The position numbers were made by a program, and so were the translations under genes. Shown here in pieces: positions 39,101 through 51,108 of a stretch of 64,000 nt of DNA; positions within the stretch are counted from its first letter, which is position 1; every line of letters begins with the position of its first letter. This DNA comes from Dryomyza anilis (Eukaryota; Arthropoda; Insecta; Diptera; Dryomyzidae). The DNA lies in NCBI GenBank assembly GCA_951804985.1, contig OX638131.1, positions 107,563,363-107,627,362 on the forward strand. Reading direction: 5' to 3'. The notes beneath the pieces were generated by a model. That model was not told where the DNA came from, did not search any database, and saw only the letters and a list, made by a program, of their open reading frames with translations.

Positions 39101-39968
39101 TGTTTTAGCGGAGAATTAGTTACTACATTTATAAAAACCAATAAAAAAATGCCACAGCGAATCACGGGTCCCTGATATAAATAATAAAAATGTTTTTTAT
39201 ATTTATAATATTGCATTCACAAAATCTTTGCACGAGTCGTGCACGGGTCCAGCTATTTATATTATAAAATATGGAAAAACAATATCATTAGTAACAGTCA
39301 CAGATAAACGTTGTTTTCCGCAAAACATTAGTCAGGGTTCTGCTTGACTAGGAAAATTATCGGGAAAGTTGACAGAAAAATGATTATATCAAAAAGCATT
39401 ATTACAAAAAAACAACCCACCCACCCAGCATTTTGAAATCGTATTGCCTGCAATATAGAGAAATTGCAACAACTAGTTGGCAATCATCATGTCAAAAATA
39501 ATAATAAAAAAATGCATAATCATTGGCACGATACGCGAATAATTGCCGCGTGCATAACCTGTTTATGGACGGCATAACCTTTACCTTGGCTACAGTTTTC
39601 AGCTAAATAATAAATAAAAAAAAAATTTAAATTTAAAAAAAAAATATTGTCACACAATATAAACAATGGCAAGGTGTGACCGACAGACGAAATAGATTTG
39701 AAGAATAATATAAAAGAAATATATATTAAAAAAAATGTATTTAAAAAAATATAATAATAAAAAAAAAATATTTACAAATATATAAAAAAAAATCAAAAAA
39801 AAATATTTACAAAAAAAAAAAAACAATCTAAAAAAAACATAAAACAAAAAATAAAATATTAATAAATTTAAAATATAAAAAAAGATTGTAAAAATATAAA
39901 CAAATTGAAATCTAAAATCGAAAATAAATAAACAGAAATATAAAAAAAAAATAAATGAACAAAATATA
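39101..39968. other. AT-rich DNA with A-rich tracts
   Basis: No gene. 39600-39960 is a poly-A-rich stretch that gives a Phe/Tyr-rich minus-strand frame of 137 aa by composition alone. Confidence 0.55.
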
Positions 39969-40212
39969 TCGTCGTTGTAGAACGAAAAGTCACCAAATAC
40001 ATATTTATGAAAAACATAAATTTCGAGTTTGTTGATTAATATTATAAAAAGTAATTGATGCATTTTTAAAATTGAAAAATCAACTAATAGATTTACATTT
40101 TGTTATCATGTTGAGATCATCGAATAAAAATTGACAGTTACATAACGATTTTTGTAAATGTATATTTGGCATTTTTAAAATGAATTTTATTGACTTCGTT
40201 CTACAACGACGA
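39969..40212. mobile_element. MITE copy 2 (244 bp, TA-flanked, inverse of copy 1)
   Basis: It starts TCGTCGTTGTAGAACGAAAA and ends with the inverse motif TTCTACAACGACGA, with TA (or TATA) on both sides. Its left half is the reverse complement of the right half of the copy at 36632-36888, so the two lie in opposite orientation. Copies differ by small indels. Confidence 0.87.
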
Positions 40213-40374
40213 TATATAAACCAAAAACCAACCAAATACAGAAAATATAAATAAAAATATATATGAAACCACATCAAATAAACTAGACCCACTGAAAACT
40301 GCAGCTGACTTTAGTTTTTGTTTTTTTTTCTCTTTTGTATTTCATATTTTTGCAGTGTGCATTAGGCGCGCAGG

Positions 40375-40530
40375 TAAGCGTGACGAGAAATTGGCAGCAC
40401 TGTTGTCAACGTTGAAGCCTAAAGAAAACATGGCGCTAACGCATGGCGGTCGGTTGTCATGGCAGCCGAAACGAATTGACTCGACGCGACTTTTAAAAGC
40501 GAATACAACGTTGCGTTCACTGCAAGCTGC
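40375..40530. promoter_or_regulatory. GC-richer island with three clustered GCCAT (ATGGC) motifs
   Basis: Within AT-rich DNA this island holds ATGGC at 40430, 40443 and 40459. GCCAT is the core of the fly PHO/YY1-type site, and clusters of it occur in Polycomb response elements. A plus-strand frame of 91 aa crosses the island but runs on into a poly-Phe tail and shows no family. Function is inferred only. Confidence 0.3.
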
Positions 40531-40799
40531 ACGTTTTAATTTTTTTTATTTTTTTTTTCATTTATTTATATTTTGTATTTTACGTTTTTATTTTTCGTTT
40601 TTGTGGTTTCTAACGTATATAATAAAATAATCAACGTTTACATCTGTTGTAAATTAGAAAAATGTTTATTTATGTTTAAAATTAAAGATTATTGACACTT
40701 GTTTAAATAATGGCGGAAAACAAACATGCGGCAAATTCATGGTTGTGGTTATTTTAAAATTTATGACAAAAAAAATTGTATATTTTGAGGTTTTATTTT

Positions 40800-42410
40800 A
40801 GAGAAAAATTTAATTTATAGTAAAAAGTTAAATTTTTAGTGAAAAATTGAAATTTAAAAATTGATTTTTCGTGAAAAATTGAATTTTTAGTGAAAAATTG
40901 AATTTTTAGTGAAAAAATATTTTTTTTTAGTGAGAAATTGAATTTTTAGTGAAAATTGAATTTTTAGTGAGAAATTGAATTATTAGTGAAAAATTGAATT
41001 TTTAGTGAAAAATTGAATTTTTAGTGAAAATTAGAATTTTTAATGAAAAATTTAATTTTTAGTGAAAAATTGAATTTTTAGTGAAAAATTGAATTTTTAG
41101 TGAAAAATTGCATTTTTAGTGAAAAATTGAATTTTTAGTGAAAAATTGAATTTTTAGTGAAAAATTGAATTTTTAGTGAAAAATTGAATTTTTAGTGAAA
41201 AATTGAATTTTTAGTGAAAAATTGAATTTTTAGTGAAAAATTGAATTTTTAGTGAAAAATTGAATTTTTAGTGAAAAATTAAATTTTTAGTGAAAAATTG
41301 AATTTTTAGTGAAAAATTGAATTTTTAGTGAACAATTGAATTTTTAGTGAAAAATTGAATTTTTAGTGAAAAATTGAATTTTTAGTGAAAAATTGAATTT
41401 TTAGTGAAAAATTGAATTTTTAGTGAAAAATTGAATTTTTAGTGAAAAATTGAATTTTTAGTGAAAATTAGAATTTTTAATGAAAAATTTAATTTTTAGT
41501 GAAAAATTGAATTTTTAGTGAAAAATTGAATTTTTAGTGAAAAATTGCATTTTTAGTGAAAAATTGAATTTTTAGTGAAAAATTGAATTTTTAGTGAAAA
41601 ATTGAATTTTTAGTGAAAAATTGAATTTTTAGTGAAAAATTGAATTTTTAGTGAAAAATTGAATTTTTAGTGAAAAATTGAATTTTTAGTGAAAAATTGA
41701 ATTTTTAGTGAAAAATTAAATTTTTAGTGAAAAATTGAATTTTTAGTGAAAAATTGAATTTTTAGTGAACAATTGAATTTTTAGTGAAAAATTGAATTTT
41801 TAGTGAAAAATTGAATTTTTAGTGAAAAATTGAATTTTTAGTGAAAAATTGAATTTTTAGTGAAAAATTGAATTTTTAGTGAAAAATTGAATTTTTAGTG
41901 AAAAATTGAATTTTTAGTGAAAAATTTAATTTTTAGTGAAAAATTGAATTTTTAGTGAAAAATTGAATTTTTAGTGAAAAATTGAATTTTTAGTGAAAAA
42001 TTGAATTTTTAGTGAAAATTAGAATTTTTAATGAAAAATTTAATTTTTAGTGAAAAATTGAATTTTTAGTGAAAAATTGAATTTTTAGTGAAAAATTGCA
42101 TTTTTAGTGAAAAATTGAATTTTTAGTGAAAATTAGAATTTTTAATGAAAAATTTAATTTTTAGTGAAAAATTGAATTTTTAGTGAAAAATTGAATTTTT
42201 AGTGAAAAATTGCATTTTTAGTGAAAAATTGAATTTTTAGTGAAAAATTGAATTTTTAGTGAAAAATTGAATTTTTAGTGAAAAATTGAATTTTTAGTGA
42301 AAAATTGAATTTTTAGTGAAAAATTGAATTTTTAGTGAAAAATTGAATTTTTAGTGAAAAATTGAATTTTTAGTGAAAAATTAAATTTTTAGTGAAAAAT
42401 TAAATTTATA
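40800..42410. repeat. 19-bp satellite (GAATTTTTAGTGAAAAATT), forward; 437-bp higher-order repeat
   Basis: The most homogeneous array in the window. Variant monomers recur with 437-bp spacing (ttagaatttt at 41031 and 41468; gcattttt at 41110 and 41547; aacaattg at 41331 and 41768), which is 23 x 19 bp. Further offsets are 551 (29 x 19) and 114 (6 x 19). Confidence 0.97.
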
Positions 42411-42630
42411 ATCAGTTCCCAATAATTTTTACTAGGGATTATGTTTACTACAATCATGTCATCAATTATAAACTACTGTGACTGAATAATACAAATATTT
42501 GATGAAAACCAATAACTTTTATTAAAATAATTACAATAAAATGACAAACAAACCAAACAGTTTGACAATTTCAACCATAATATGATTGTAACCGTCATAA
42601 ATGAATGTTCTAATGTTAACAATTCGTTTA
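42411..42630. other. Short low-copy spacer
   Basis: Nothing recognisable between the satellite and the SINE fragment; the right end carries the left target-site duplication attcgttta. Confidence 0.4.
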
Positions 42631-42683
42631 ATAATAATATTAGTTTGGCGCTACATTCCTATAAGAACTTAGGCCGAGCTCTT
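42631..42683 (-). mobile_element. 5'-truncated SINE copy with 9-bp target-site duplication
   Basis: The sequence (ATT)n-agtttggcgctaca...cttaggccgagctct is the 3' end of the SINE on the minus strand. attcgttta flanks it at 42622-42630 and 42684-42692. The copy is more diverged than the one at 33591. Confidence 0.82.
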
Positions 42684-42692
42684 ATTCGTTTA

Positions 42693-44480
42693 GGTAATAT
42701 AAAATAATACACGCAATGAACAATAAACGTTTCTTACAAACGAAAAATTACATAGAAACTTCGTTTGTGAATGTCATTTGCGGGTAAATAACATTGTTTG
42801 TATCAAACGAATTTTCGTTTATATTAGTTTTTTTTTATTTATTTATTACTTTTTATTTTTTTTTTTTTTAATATTTTGTGTCGTATGTCCCCTGTTTGGA
42901 ATCCTCTTATGCTCCTGACCAATTAATAAATCGTTTCTACAAGCAGCAATGACCTAACAAACATTACTGACCATCATATATATTTGGTTTTTATACAATT
43001 CGTTTGAGTGTTACAGTTTGAGAATTTTAAAGTTTGAAAATGCCTAAAAATTGCAAAGTTGAGGCAGGATGCAAAAGAAATTCTTTTGCGGCAAACGATC
43101 TGTATGTCATAATGTTATTATTAATATGTATCGAAAATATGAAATATATTTGCGACATCATATTGGTTCATACAATTTATGATTGTTGACATAATATGTT
43201 TGCTGCAACCATATTTATTGTATGCATGTAGTTAGTAAAATTATAGTTAATTCGTGTTAACATTTTTCTTTTAAATTTGTATAAAAAGATTTTCTACCAA
43301 TAATATTAAATTCGATATTTTATTAAGAATATTTTTTGTGTATTATATAATTTATAAAAACCCACGTGTTTCAAACTAATTTTTATTTAAGCATAATTGT
43401 ATGCTAATAATCATATTTAATACTTATTGAGGCATAAAAAATGCCTATTGAACATGCATAAAATTAGAGAAATCTATTTTATTGACATTGAATTTGTTAA
43501 TATAAAACATAACTGGTTGATTGTAATTTTGACTGACTGTCACAGGCACTATCTGCCTATATAGTCGATTGAATAGCTGTCTATCTGTTGTATGTCTGTC
43601 TTTATGTTTGTCTCTGCTATGTATGTAAATTCGTGCGTAATTATGTGATTTAAATCACACATGTCGCGCGTAAAATTACCGTCATTTATATGTAAATGAA
43701 ATTTTATGCGCGTAATAAAAGCAAATTGAATTTTAATTGAATTGAAAGAAATTGAATGCTGCTGCGACTTACTGACTGAATGACTGACTAACTGACTGAT
43801 AACTCTGATAAACTTTTGGAAATTCAAGTTGGAATAACTGAATGAATGAAACGAACGTCATGTCGTCGTAAGTAAAAAAAAATTGTTTCACTTTCTTGAC
43901 CTTTTATGCCGATAAGAAGAAGCCAGAGTCACATTTTGTCACTTGTTTGTTCCGTGAACGGACGGAAAACGTAACAGCCGTTAAATTTTGCACTGCCTGC
44001 CGTTTTAATTGAATTTTATTTATTATGCTAATCGTGGTGCAATTAATTCCAAAGTAATTTGCCTTTAATTTGTTTGAGTGAGTGAGCAGTGAGTGCTTTT
44101 GGAAAATTGGAATTAAAATGAATTTTTTATAAAGTTTAATATATGCGGTGATTAAGACACTTTTATTCTTTCATAAAAATGGTATTAGAATTAAATTGAA
44201 TTTGCATGAAAAATTGAATTCAAAATCAATTGAAATTCAGAAATTCTATTTGAAATTCAAAAGACACCAATTGAAGTTCAGAAATTCCATTTGAAATTCA
44301 AAAGACATCAATTGAAATTCAGAAATCCGATTTGAAAAATAAAAGACATCACTTAAAATTCAGAAATTCTATTTGAAATTCGAAAGACATTCGAAATTTC
44401 TGAATTTTAAATAATGTTTTTTAAATTTCAACTAGAATTTCTGAATTTCAATTGATGTGTTTCAATTTCAAATGAAATTT
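42693..44480. other. AT-rich DNA, no gene seen
   Basis: Contains a poly-T tract (42830-42870) and a tctgtctgtctgtatg-like patch (43540-43630). The motif (gaaattcaaaagacatcaattgaaattcagaaatt) repeats 4-5 times at 44220-44480. No coding segment supported. Confidence 0.5.
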
Positions 44481-44489
44481 ACTAAAAAA

Positions 44490-45850
44490 AAAAAAAAAAT
44501 TTCACAAAATCTCAAATTTTCACAAAAAAAAATACATTTTTCACTAAAATTCAATTTTCCACTAAAAATTAAATTTTTCACTAAAAATTAAATTTTTCAC
44601 TAAAAATTAAATTTACACTAAAAATTCGAATTATCACTAACAATTCAAATGTTCACTAAAAATTCAATTTTTACCTAAAAATTCAATTTTTCACTAAAAA
44701 TTAAATTTTTCACTAAAAATTAAATTTTTCACTAAAAATTAAATTTTTCACTAAAAATTCAATTTTTCACTAAAAATTCAATTTTTCACTAAAAATTCAA
44801 TTTTTCACTAAAAATTCAATTTTTCACTAAAAATTAAAATTTTCTCTAAAAATTACATTTTCACTAATAAATAATTCGAATTGTCACTAAAAATTCAAAT
44901 TTTCATTAAAAATTAAATTTTTCACTAAAAATTAAATTTTTCACTAAAAATTAAATTTTTCACTGAAAATTAAATTTTTCACTAAAAATTAAATTTTTCA
45001 CTAAAAATTGAATTTTTCACTAAAAATTAAATTTTTCACTAAAAATTAAATTTTTCACTAAAAATTAAATTTTTCACTAAAAATTAAATTTTTCACTAAA
45101 AATTAAATTTTTCACTAAAAATTAAATTTTTCACTAAAAATTAAATTTTTCACTATAAATTAAATTTTTCACTATAAATTCAATTTTTCACTAAAAATTC
45201 AATTTTTCACTAAAAATTCAATTTTTCACTAAAAATTCAATTTTTCACTGAAAATTCAATTTTTCACTAAAAATTCAATTTTTCACTAAAAATTTAATTT
45301 TTCACTAAAAATTAAATTTTTCACTAAAAATTAAATTTTTCACTAAAAATTCAATTTTTCACTAAAAATTCAATTTTTCACTAAAAATTCAATTTTTCAC
45401 TAAAAATGACAATTTTCATTAAAAATTAAATTTTTCACTAAAAATTCAATTTTTTACCAAAAATTCAAATTTTCACTAAAAATTCAAATTTTCACTAAAA
45501 ATTCAAAATTTCCTAAAAATTCAAATTTTCACTAAAAATTAAATTTTTCACTAAAAATTCAAAATTTCACTAAAAATTAAATTTTTCACTAAAAATGACA
45601 ATTTTCATTAAAAATTAAATTTTTCACTAAAAATTCAAATTTTCACTTAAAATTCAATATTTTACTAAAAATTCAATTTTTCACTAAAAATTCAATATTT
45701 CACTAAAAATTAAATTTTTCACTAAAATTTCAATTTTTTATTGAAAATTAAATTTTTATTAAAAATTTAATTTTTCATAAAAAACGAAATTTTTCATTAA
45801 AAAATACAATTTTTAACTAAACAAAATTTTCACTCAACATTCATTTTTTT
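44490..45850. repeat. 19-bp satellite family, reverse orientation (AATTTTTCACTAAAAATTC)
   Basis: This is the reverse complement of the monomer in the 40800-42410 array, with aattaaattttt and aattcaattttt subtypes in blocks. It decays gradually towards 45850. Confidence 0.95.
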
Positions 45851-46800
45851 CACTAAAAATAGAATAAGAATTGAATTGAATGATTTTTGACAAAAAAAAA
45901 TAAATTTTTGACTGAAAATTAAATTTTCAGAAATCGAATTTAAAATTAAAAATTTAATTTTACAAAATCAATTTACCTACAAATCAAAATTTTCATTCAA
46001 AATTCAATTCAGTAAAATAAAACGAATAATATTAAAATTTTGTCAAATTAAATTAAACAAAATATCTGTAAATCTTACATTACAATTACATTACTAATAT
46101 AAAAATATAAATAAAATATAAAAAAATACTACGTAATAAATGCGCATTTATAAGGCTCAAAGATCACACTATAAAAAAAATCTAAAATAAATAACAAAAT
46201 ACGCTTAATTAAGATATTTATAAATACCATGAAAAATCAAAATACATATACAAAAAAACACATGAAAAATTTGAATACTGAACAACTATTAAAATGTTCT
46301 TATCAACAACTTACGGATACGCAACATTAATAAATTATAAAAATATTTAACAATGTAGACGTCGACGATAAACATGATTCTGTTCTGCATCACTTGAGGC
46401 TTCATTAAACTTGATCAACTGAATGTACATTTTACACTCCATTAACCCATATGTTCTTCATCTTCAGACATGTTATATTTGATGTCAGTCAGCGAACGAG
46501 CGAACGTACGAGGCATTCGGAACAAGTGGGTCTTTCAGAAAATTCACGAGAACAGAGACAAATTCTGGCACATGTGGCAACACAATTTGCAAACGAAACG
46601 GATCTCAATTTCAGCACAAAACATCTGCACAACATATGCAACGAATGTTCAACGAAATGTTCGACGAATTTCAACGAAATGATGCTGATAAAAATGTGGT
46701 TTATGTGAAACAAAATATATAATTTAATTAAATAATTTAATAAAAAAATATTAAAAAAGGGAGTGGTAATAAACAAAAAAAAATAATAGAAAAACAACAA
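45851..46800. other. AT-rich spacer with a GC-richer island (46480-46690)
   Basis: The island carries cgaacgagcgaacg words and overlapping frames of 70-103 aa on both strands. None has clear splice sites or a recognisable domain. It may be a relic or a regulatory patch. Confidence 0.35.
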
Positions 46801-48335
46801 ATTTTAATTTGAATGAAAATTGAATTTTTATAGAAAAATTTAATTTTTATAGAAAAATTTGATGTTATAGAAAAATTGAATTTTTATAGAAAAATTTAAT
46901 TTTTATAGAAAAATTTAATTTTTATAAACAAATTTATTTTGTAGTGGAAAATTACATTTTAGTGGAAATTTAAATTTTGAGTCAAAAATATTTTTTTAGT
47001 GATCAATTAAATTTTTAATAAACATTTAAATTTTTAGGTATATATTGAATTTTTAGTGTAAATTTGAATTTTTAATAAAAGTTTAAATTTTTAGAGAAAA
47101 TTTGAATTTTCATTGAAAATTTGAATTATTAGTTTAAAATAGAATATTTAGGGGAAATCGAATATTTAGTTAAAATTGATATTTCAGTAAAAATTTGAAT
47201 TTTTAGTTAAATTTTGAATTTTTAGTGAAAAATTGAATTTTTAGTGAAAAATTGAATTTTTAGTGAAAAATTGAATTTTTAGTGAAAAATTGAATTTTTA
47301 GTGAAAAATTGAATTTTTAGTGAAAAATTGAATTTTTAGTGAAAAATTGAATTTTTAGTGGAAAATTTAATTTTTAGTGAAAATATTGAATTTTTAGTGA
47401 AAAATTTAATTTTTAGTGGAAAATTGAATTTTTAGTGGAAAATTGAATTTTTAGTGAAAATATTGATATTTTAGTGAAAATTTGAATTTTTAGTCAAAGA
47501 TTTAATTTTTAATCAAAAATTTTATTTTTAGTGAAAAATTGAATTCTTAGTCAAAAATTTTATTTTCGGTGAAAAATTTTTTATTTAGTAAAATTTGAAT
47601 TTTTAGTTAAAAATTGAATTTTTAGTGAAAAATTTAATGTTTTTTAGTGAAAATTTGAATTGTTAGTGATAAATTGAATTTTTAGTGAAAAATTGAATTT
47701 ATAGTGAAAAATTGAATTTTAGTGAATTTTTAGTGAAAATTGAATGTTTACTGAAAAATTGAATTTTAGTAAAAAATTGAATTTTTAGTGAAAAATTGAA
47801 TTTTTAGTTAAATATTGAATTTTTAGTGAAAAATTTAATTTTTAGTGAAAAATTGAATTTTTAGTGAAAAATTTAATTTTTAGTGAAAATTTGAATTTTT
47901 ATTGAAAAATTGAATTTTTAGTGAAAATTTGAATTTTTAGTGAAAAATTGAATTTTTAGTGAAAATTTGAATTTTTAGTGAAAAATTGAATTTTTAGTGA
48001 AAAATTGAATTTTTAGTGAAAAATTGAATTTTTACTGAAAATTTGAATTTTTAGTCAAAAATTTAATTTTTAGTGAAAAATTTAACTTTTAGTGAAAATT
48101 TTAATTTTTAGTTAAAAATTGAATTTTTAGTGAAAAATTGAATATTTAGTGAAGAATTGAATTTTTAGTGAACATTTTTTTTTTTAGTAAAAAATTAAAT
48201 TTTTACTGAAAATGTGAATTTTTACTGAAAATTTGAATTTTTAGTGAAAAATTGAATTTTTAGCGAAAAATTGAATTTTTAGCGAAAAATAGAATTTTTA
48301 GTGAAAAATTGAATTTTTAGTGAAAAATTGAATGA
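46801..48335. repeat. 19-bp satellite family, forward orientation
   Basis: Monomers are the same as in introns and the 40.8-kb array (aaaaattgaatttttagtg). The left 400 bp is decayed, the centre (47200-47470) is homogeneous. Confidence 0.94.
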
Positions 48336-48339
48336 ACTG

Positions 48340-48910
48340 AACGAAAAAACCTATCTGCGAACTATGCGCATAAAAAAAATCCATTGGTTTAATATGAGGT
48401 CAAGGTTGACTTTAACAACGTCATCAACGTGAAAAAGAGAGAAAGAGCGAAATAAAAATAAACGCAAAAACGACTTCGTACGAGAGTCGTCTTAAAGACA
48501 ACGCCCTACAGGTCGCCAACAACACTCCAACAACACTCTCTGTAGCACGGAAGGGTTGCCAGCAATAAATTCGCTCAGCTTCCCTACAATATATAACGTG
48601 TTTTTTTGTTCAACGACGTTGCTACCTTTGAAATACCTGTACATCTTTCTTACAATTTGTCGAGAGCACCACCCGGAATCTTTTGTGCAATAATGCTGTA
48701 AACTGCTTTCTTGATTTTGTTTTTCACACCTTGTGTTTTTTTTTTTTTAAACTTTTGCGATTTCTCAAACACCCACTGTGAGGCCATTTTGAAAGTTGCA
48801 GCCACCAAGTAGTCGTATAAAATAAAAGTATTACGAGCGCACATTATGGGCGCCCACATACAACTCAAGTAGTACCCGACCGACAATGGCTACAGGTATT
48901 TTTGCAATTA
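48340..48910. other. GC-richer island with a 78-aa minus-strand frame
   Basis: The island contains tataacg, aggtcaaggttgac and CAACAACACTCC words. The minus-strand frame 48886-48650 (78 aa; inner Met gives 45 aa, MASQWVFEKSQKFKKKK...) is rich in Lys and ends LDKL. It has no recognised family. It could be a small gene or chance. Confidence 0.3.
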
Positions 48911-49039
48911 CTTTGTTTCTGTCATACTTACTTTCCATCAAGTTATTGTCTGGGGGGTGGAGGGAGTACAACTACTGAGTATGCAGAAAACAAGCTTATG
49001 ACACCCCCAACTTGAAGTGATGGCACTGAGCGAAAGTTA

Positions 49040-50960
49040 TAGTAGAAAATAATAGAAATATGTGTACAGATTGCAGCAAACTATTGATATTTCATAGAAA
49101 ACCAATATTTCTGGCATTTAATTGGAATATTTTGAGTATACTTCCGACAAACACACATTTTATACAAACTCTAGTCTTTGTCTTTTAAAATAAGCTACAA
49201 TAAATTTTTCTAAACTGCCTCGATTCTACCAAAAGCTTGGTCTAGGGCTATACACTTTCCACAAACTTCTGAGTTTTCTGGAAATATGCACGAAATATAT
49301 TTGAAACATGCTAAATATTAGGCTTTAACTTTGAATTGACGTATATAAAACAAGTGTTTTAAATAGTTTATGAAAAGTTCTAACTAAGAGGGTTCGTTTC
49401 TGATTACCATCTGATTTTTCCATTTATTAATTTATTAAAATAAAAATTAGTCCTTCAATTTCTTATTTAATTTCGAATATGTTGAACTTTTAAATGTACA
49501 CCAAAATTAGTTAATCAAAATTATTTTCTCAAAACATTCCAAATTCTTTATCGTAAGTGTAAATAAAGAAAATCCCTAATCCTGGTACTAAAAGCAATAC
49601 AAGGAAGATGTCTTAAAACGTTATGTTGTAGCAATTCACAAATGCTGACTGTTGATTTATCTGAGGCAAAGAAATAAATTGAATTGGAATAAATGGATGG
49701 ATGCAGGAATGAATGAACGGCATGAATGAATGCATAACTGGGGTTATTACAGCATGATGATAGTTAGGATTTTTACAACATATGATGATGACAGCTATTG
49801 CAGTGAGTGAAAAATACAAATTATGATGTAAACCTAATTTGCAGTGACTAGGAGAATATGATGCTTTAACTGCATAAGGATTATGTAATGTTGCGATGTA
49901 AATAAATTGAAATTTAATAGTATAAGAAGTATAAAAAGAGAAGAATTATAATAAAGATTAGAGTAAGATATATAAAAGGAGCAGAATACTTAGTATTTTA
50001 AAACGTATTAAATAGGAATAGTTATAAAAATCCACAGACATTCATTTCTCCCATTTTTTTTTAAGGAATATGTGGGGTATATTTCCGCCAAACACACAGA
50101 TAAATGGAAGTTTTTGGAAAGCGTGTTAAAGCCCCAGTATTGGGGAGTAAGACAACATTTTTGGCAGGGTCGAGGCAGTTTAGGAAAATTTTCAAAATAT
50201 TTCAAACAAACAAAGGCGGATAGAAATATCAAAAGCTGTCTGTTATCTGTCCGTTTCCAAAATATGCCGGGAATCTGCAAAATCAATTCCAAAAAGTTTT
50301 AAGTTCTACTGCAGACTGCCGAAAATATTCAATTTATCTGTGTGTTTGCCGGAAATATGCCCGAAATATTTCTGAAAAATGCCAGAATTTTTAAAGCAAA
50401 TCCCCAGCATTTTTGGTGCATGTACAGAAAAAATGAGAGCTTTTTGAAACAAATTTCACCTTTATCTGCTTAAAATCTTCCGATAAAATATTTCGAAATT
50501 TCCTCTATACATAGCGACAAAATTTCTGGAATTTTTCAGGAATATATAAGGCATACCTCCGGCAAAAACAAAAATAAATGGAATATTTTGGAAAGCGTAG
50601 CGGGTTGTGAAATTTTGTGGATTTTGAATGGCATATTCACGGCATATTTTGGGAAAGGGCAAAAAACAGACAAACTCTGTCGAAAAAATGTTTCTAAACT
50701 GCTTCGACACTGCCAAAAATTGTGTCTTACTCCCCGAGACAAAATTATTGGCATTTTTCGGGAAGATTTCCGGCATATTTCTGGGAAACAGAGATAATTG
50801 GAATATTTTGAAAAGTGTATGAAAATTGTATGTAATTTGAATGGCATATTCAAGTCATATTTTGAGAACGGGCAGAAACAATACAGCCTGTAATACAAAC
50901 TCCGCCTTTAACTGTTTGAAAAATGTTTCTAAACTGCCTCAACCCTGCCAAAAATTTTGT
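49040..50960. repeat. Diverged ~260-bp tandem repeat with GGCATATTTCCGGCA motif
   Basis: Copies share (t)ggaatattttggaaagcgt, ggcatatttccggcaaa, gtttctaaactgcctcgacactgccaaaaa and gtcttactcc in the same order. The best copies span 50040-50300, 50536-50800 and 50800-50960, with a decayed one near 49080-49330. Conserved words make frames on both strands; these are not genes. Confidence 0.75.
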
Positions 50961-51108
50961 CTTGGGTCCGAGAACAATTTACTATATCGTAGTTATATCG
51001 GTTTAAATTTTTTGTTCCTTTTTCGAATTCATATTTTGATTAGGAAAACACGAAAATCTAATAGATCTCGGTGTAATTTCGAATTTATATAAAAAAAATG
51101 CAACACAC

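Noticed and set aside
39650..40063. 137-aa Phe/Tyr-rich minus-strand ORF suggestive of a membrane protein
   Set aside because: Hydrophobicity is the product of poly-A/T sequence; no conserved residue pattern.
40355..40630. 91-aa plus-strand ORF (MCIRRAGKRDEK...)
   Set aside because: First part lies in a GC-rich island but the end is a poly-Phe tail from T-rich DNA; no domain and no supporting splice sites.
46451..46800. Overlapping ORFs of 70-103 aa on both strands
   Set aside because: No recognisable domain and no codon bias that favours one frame; kept only as a GC-richer island.
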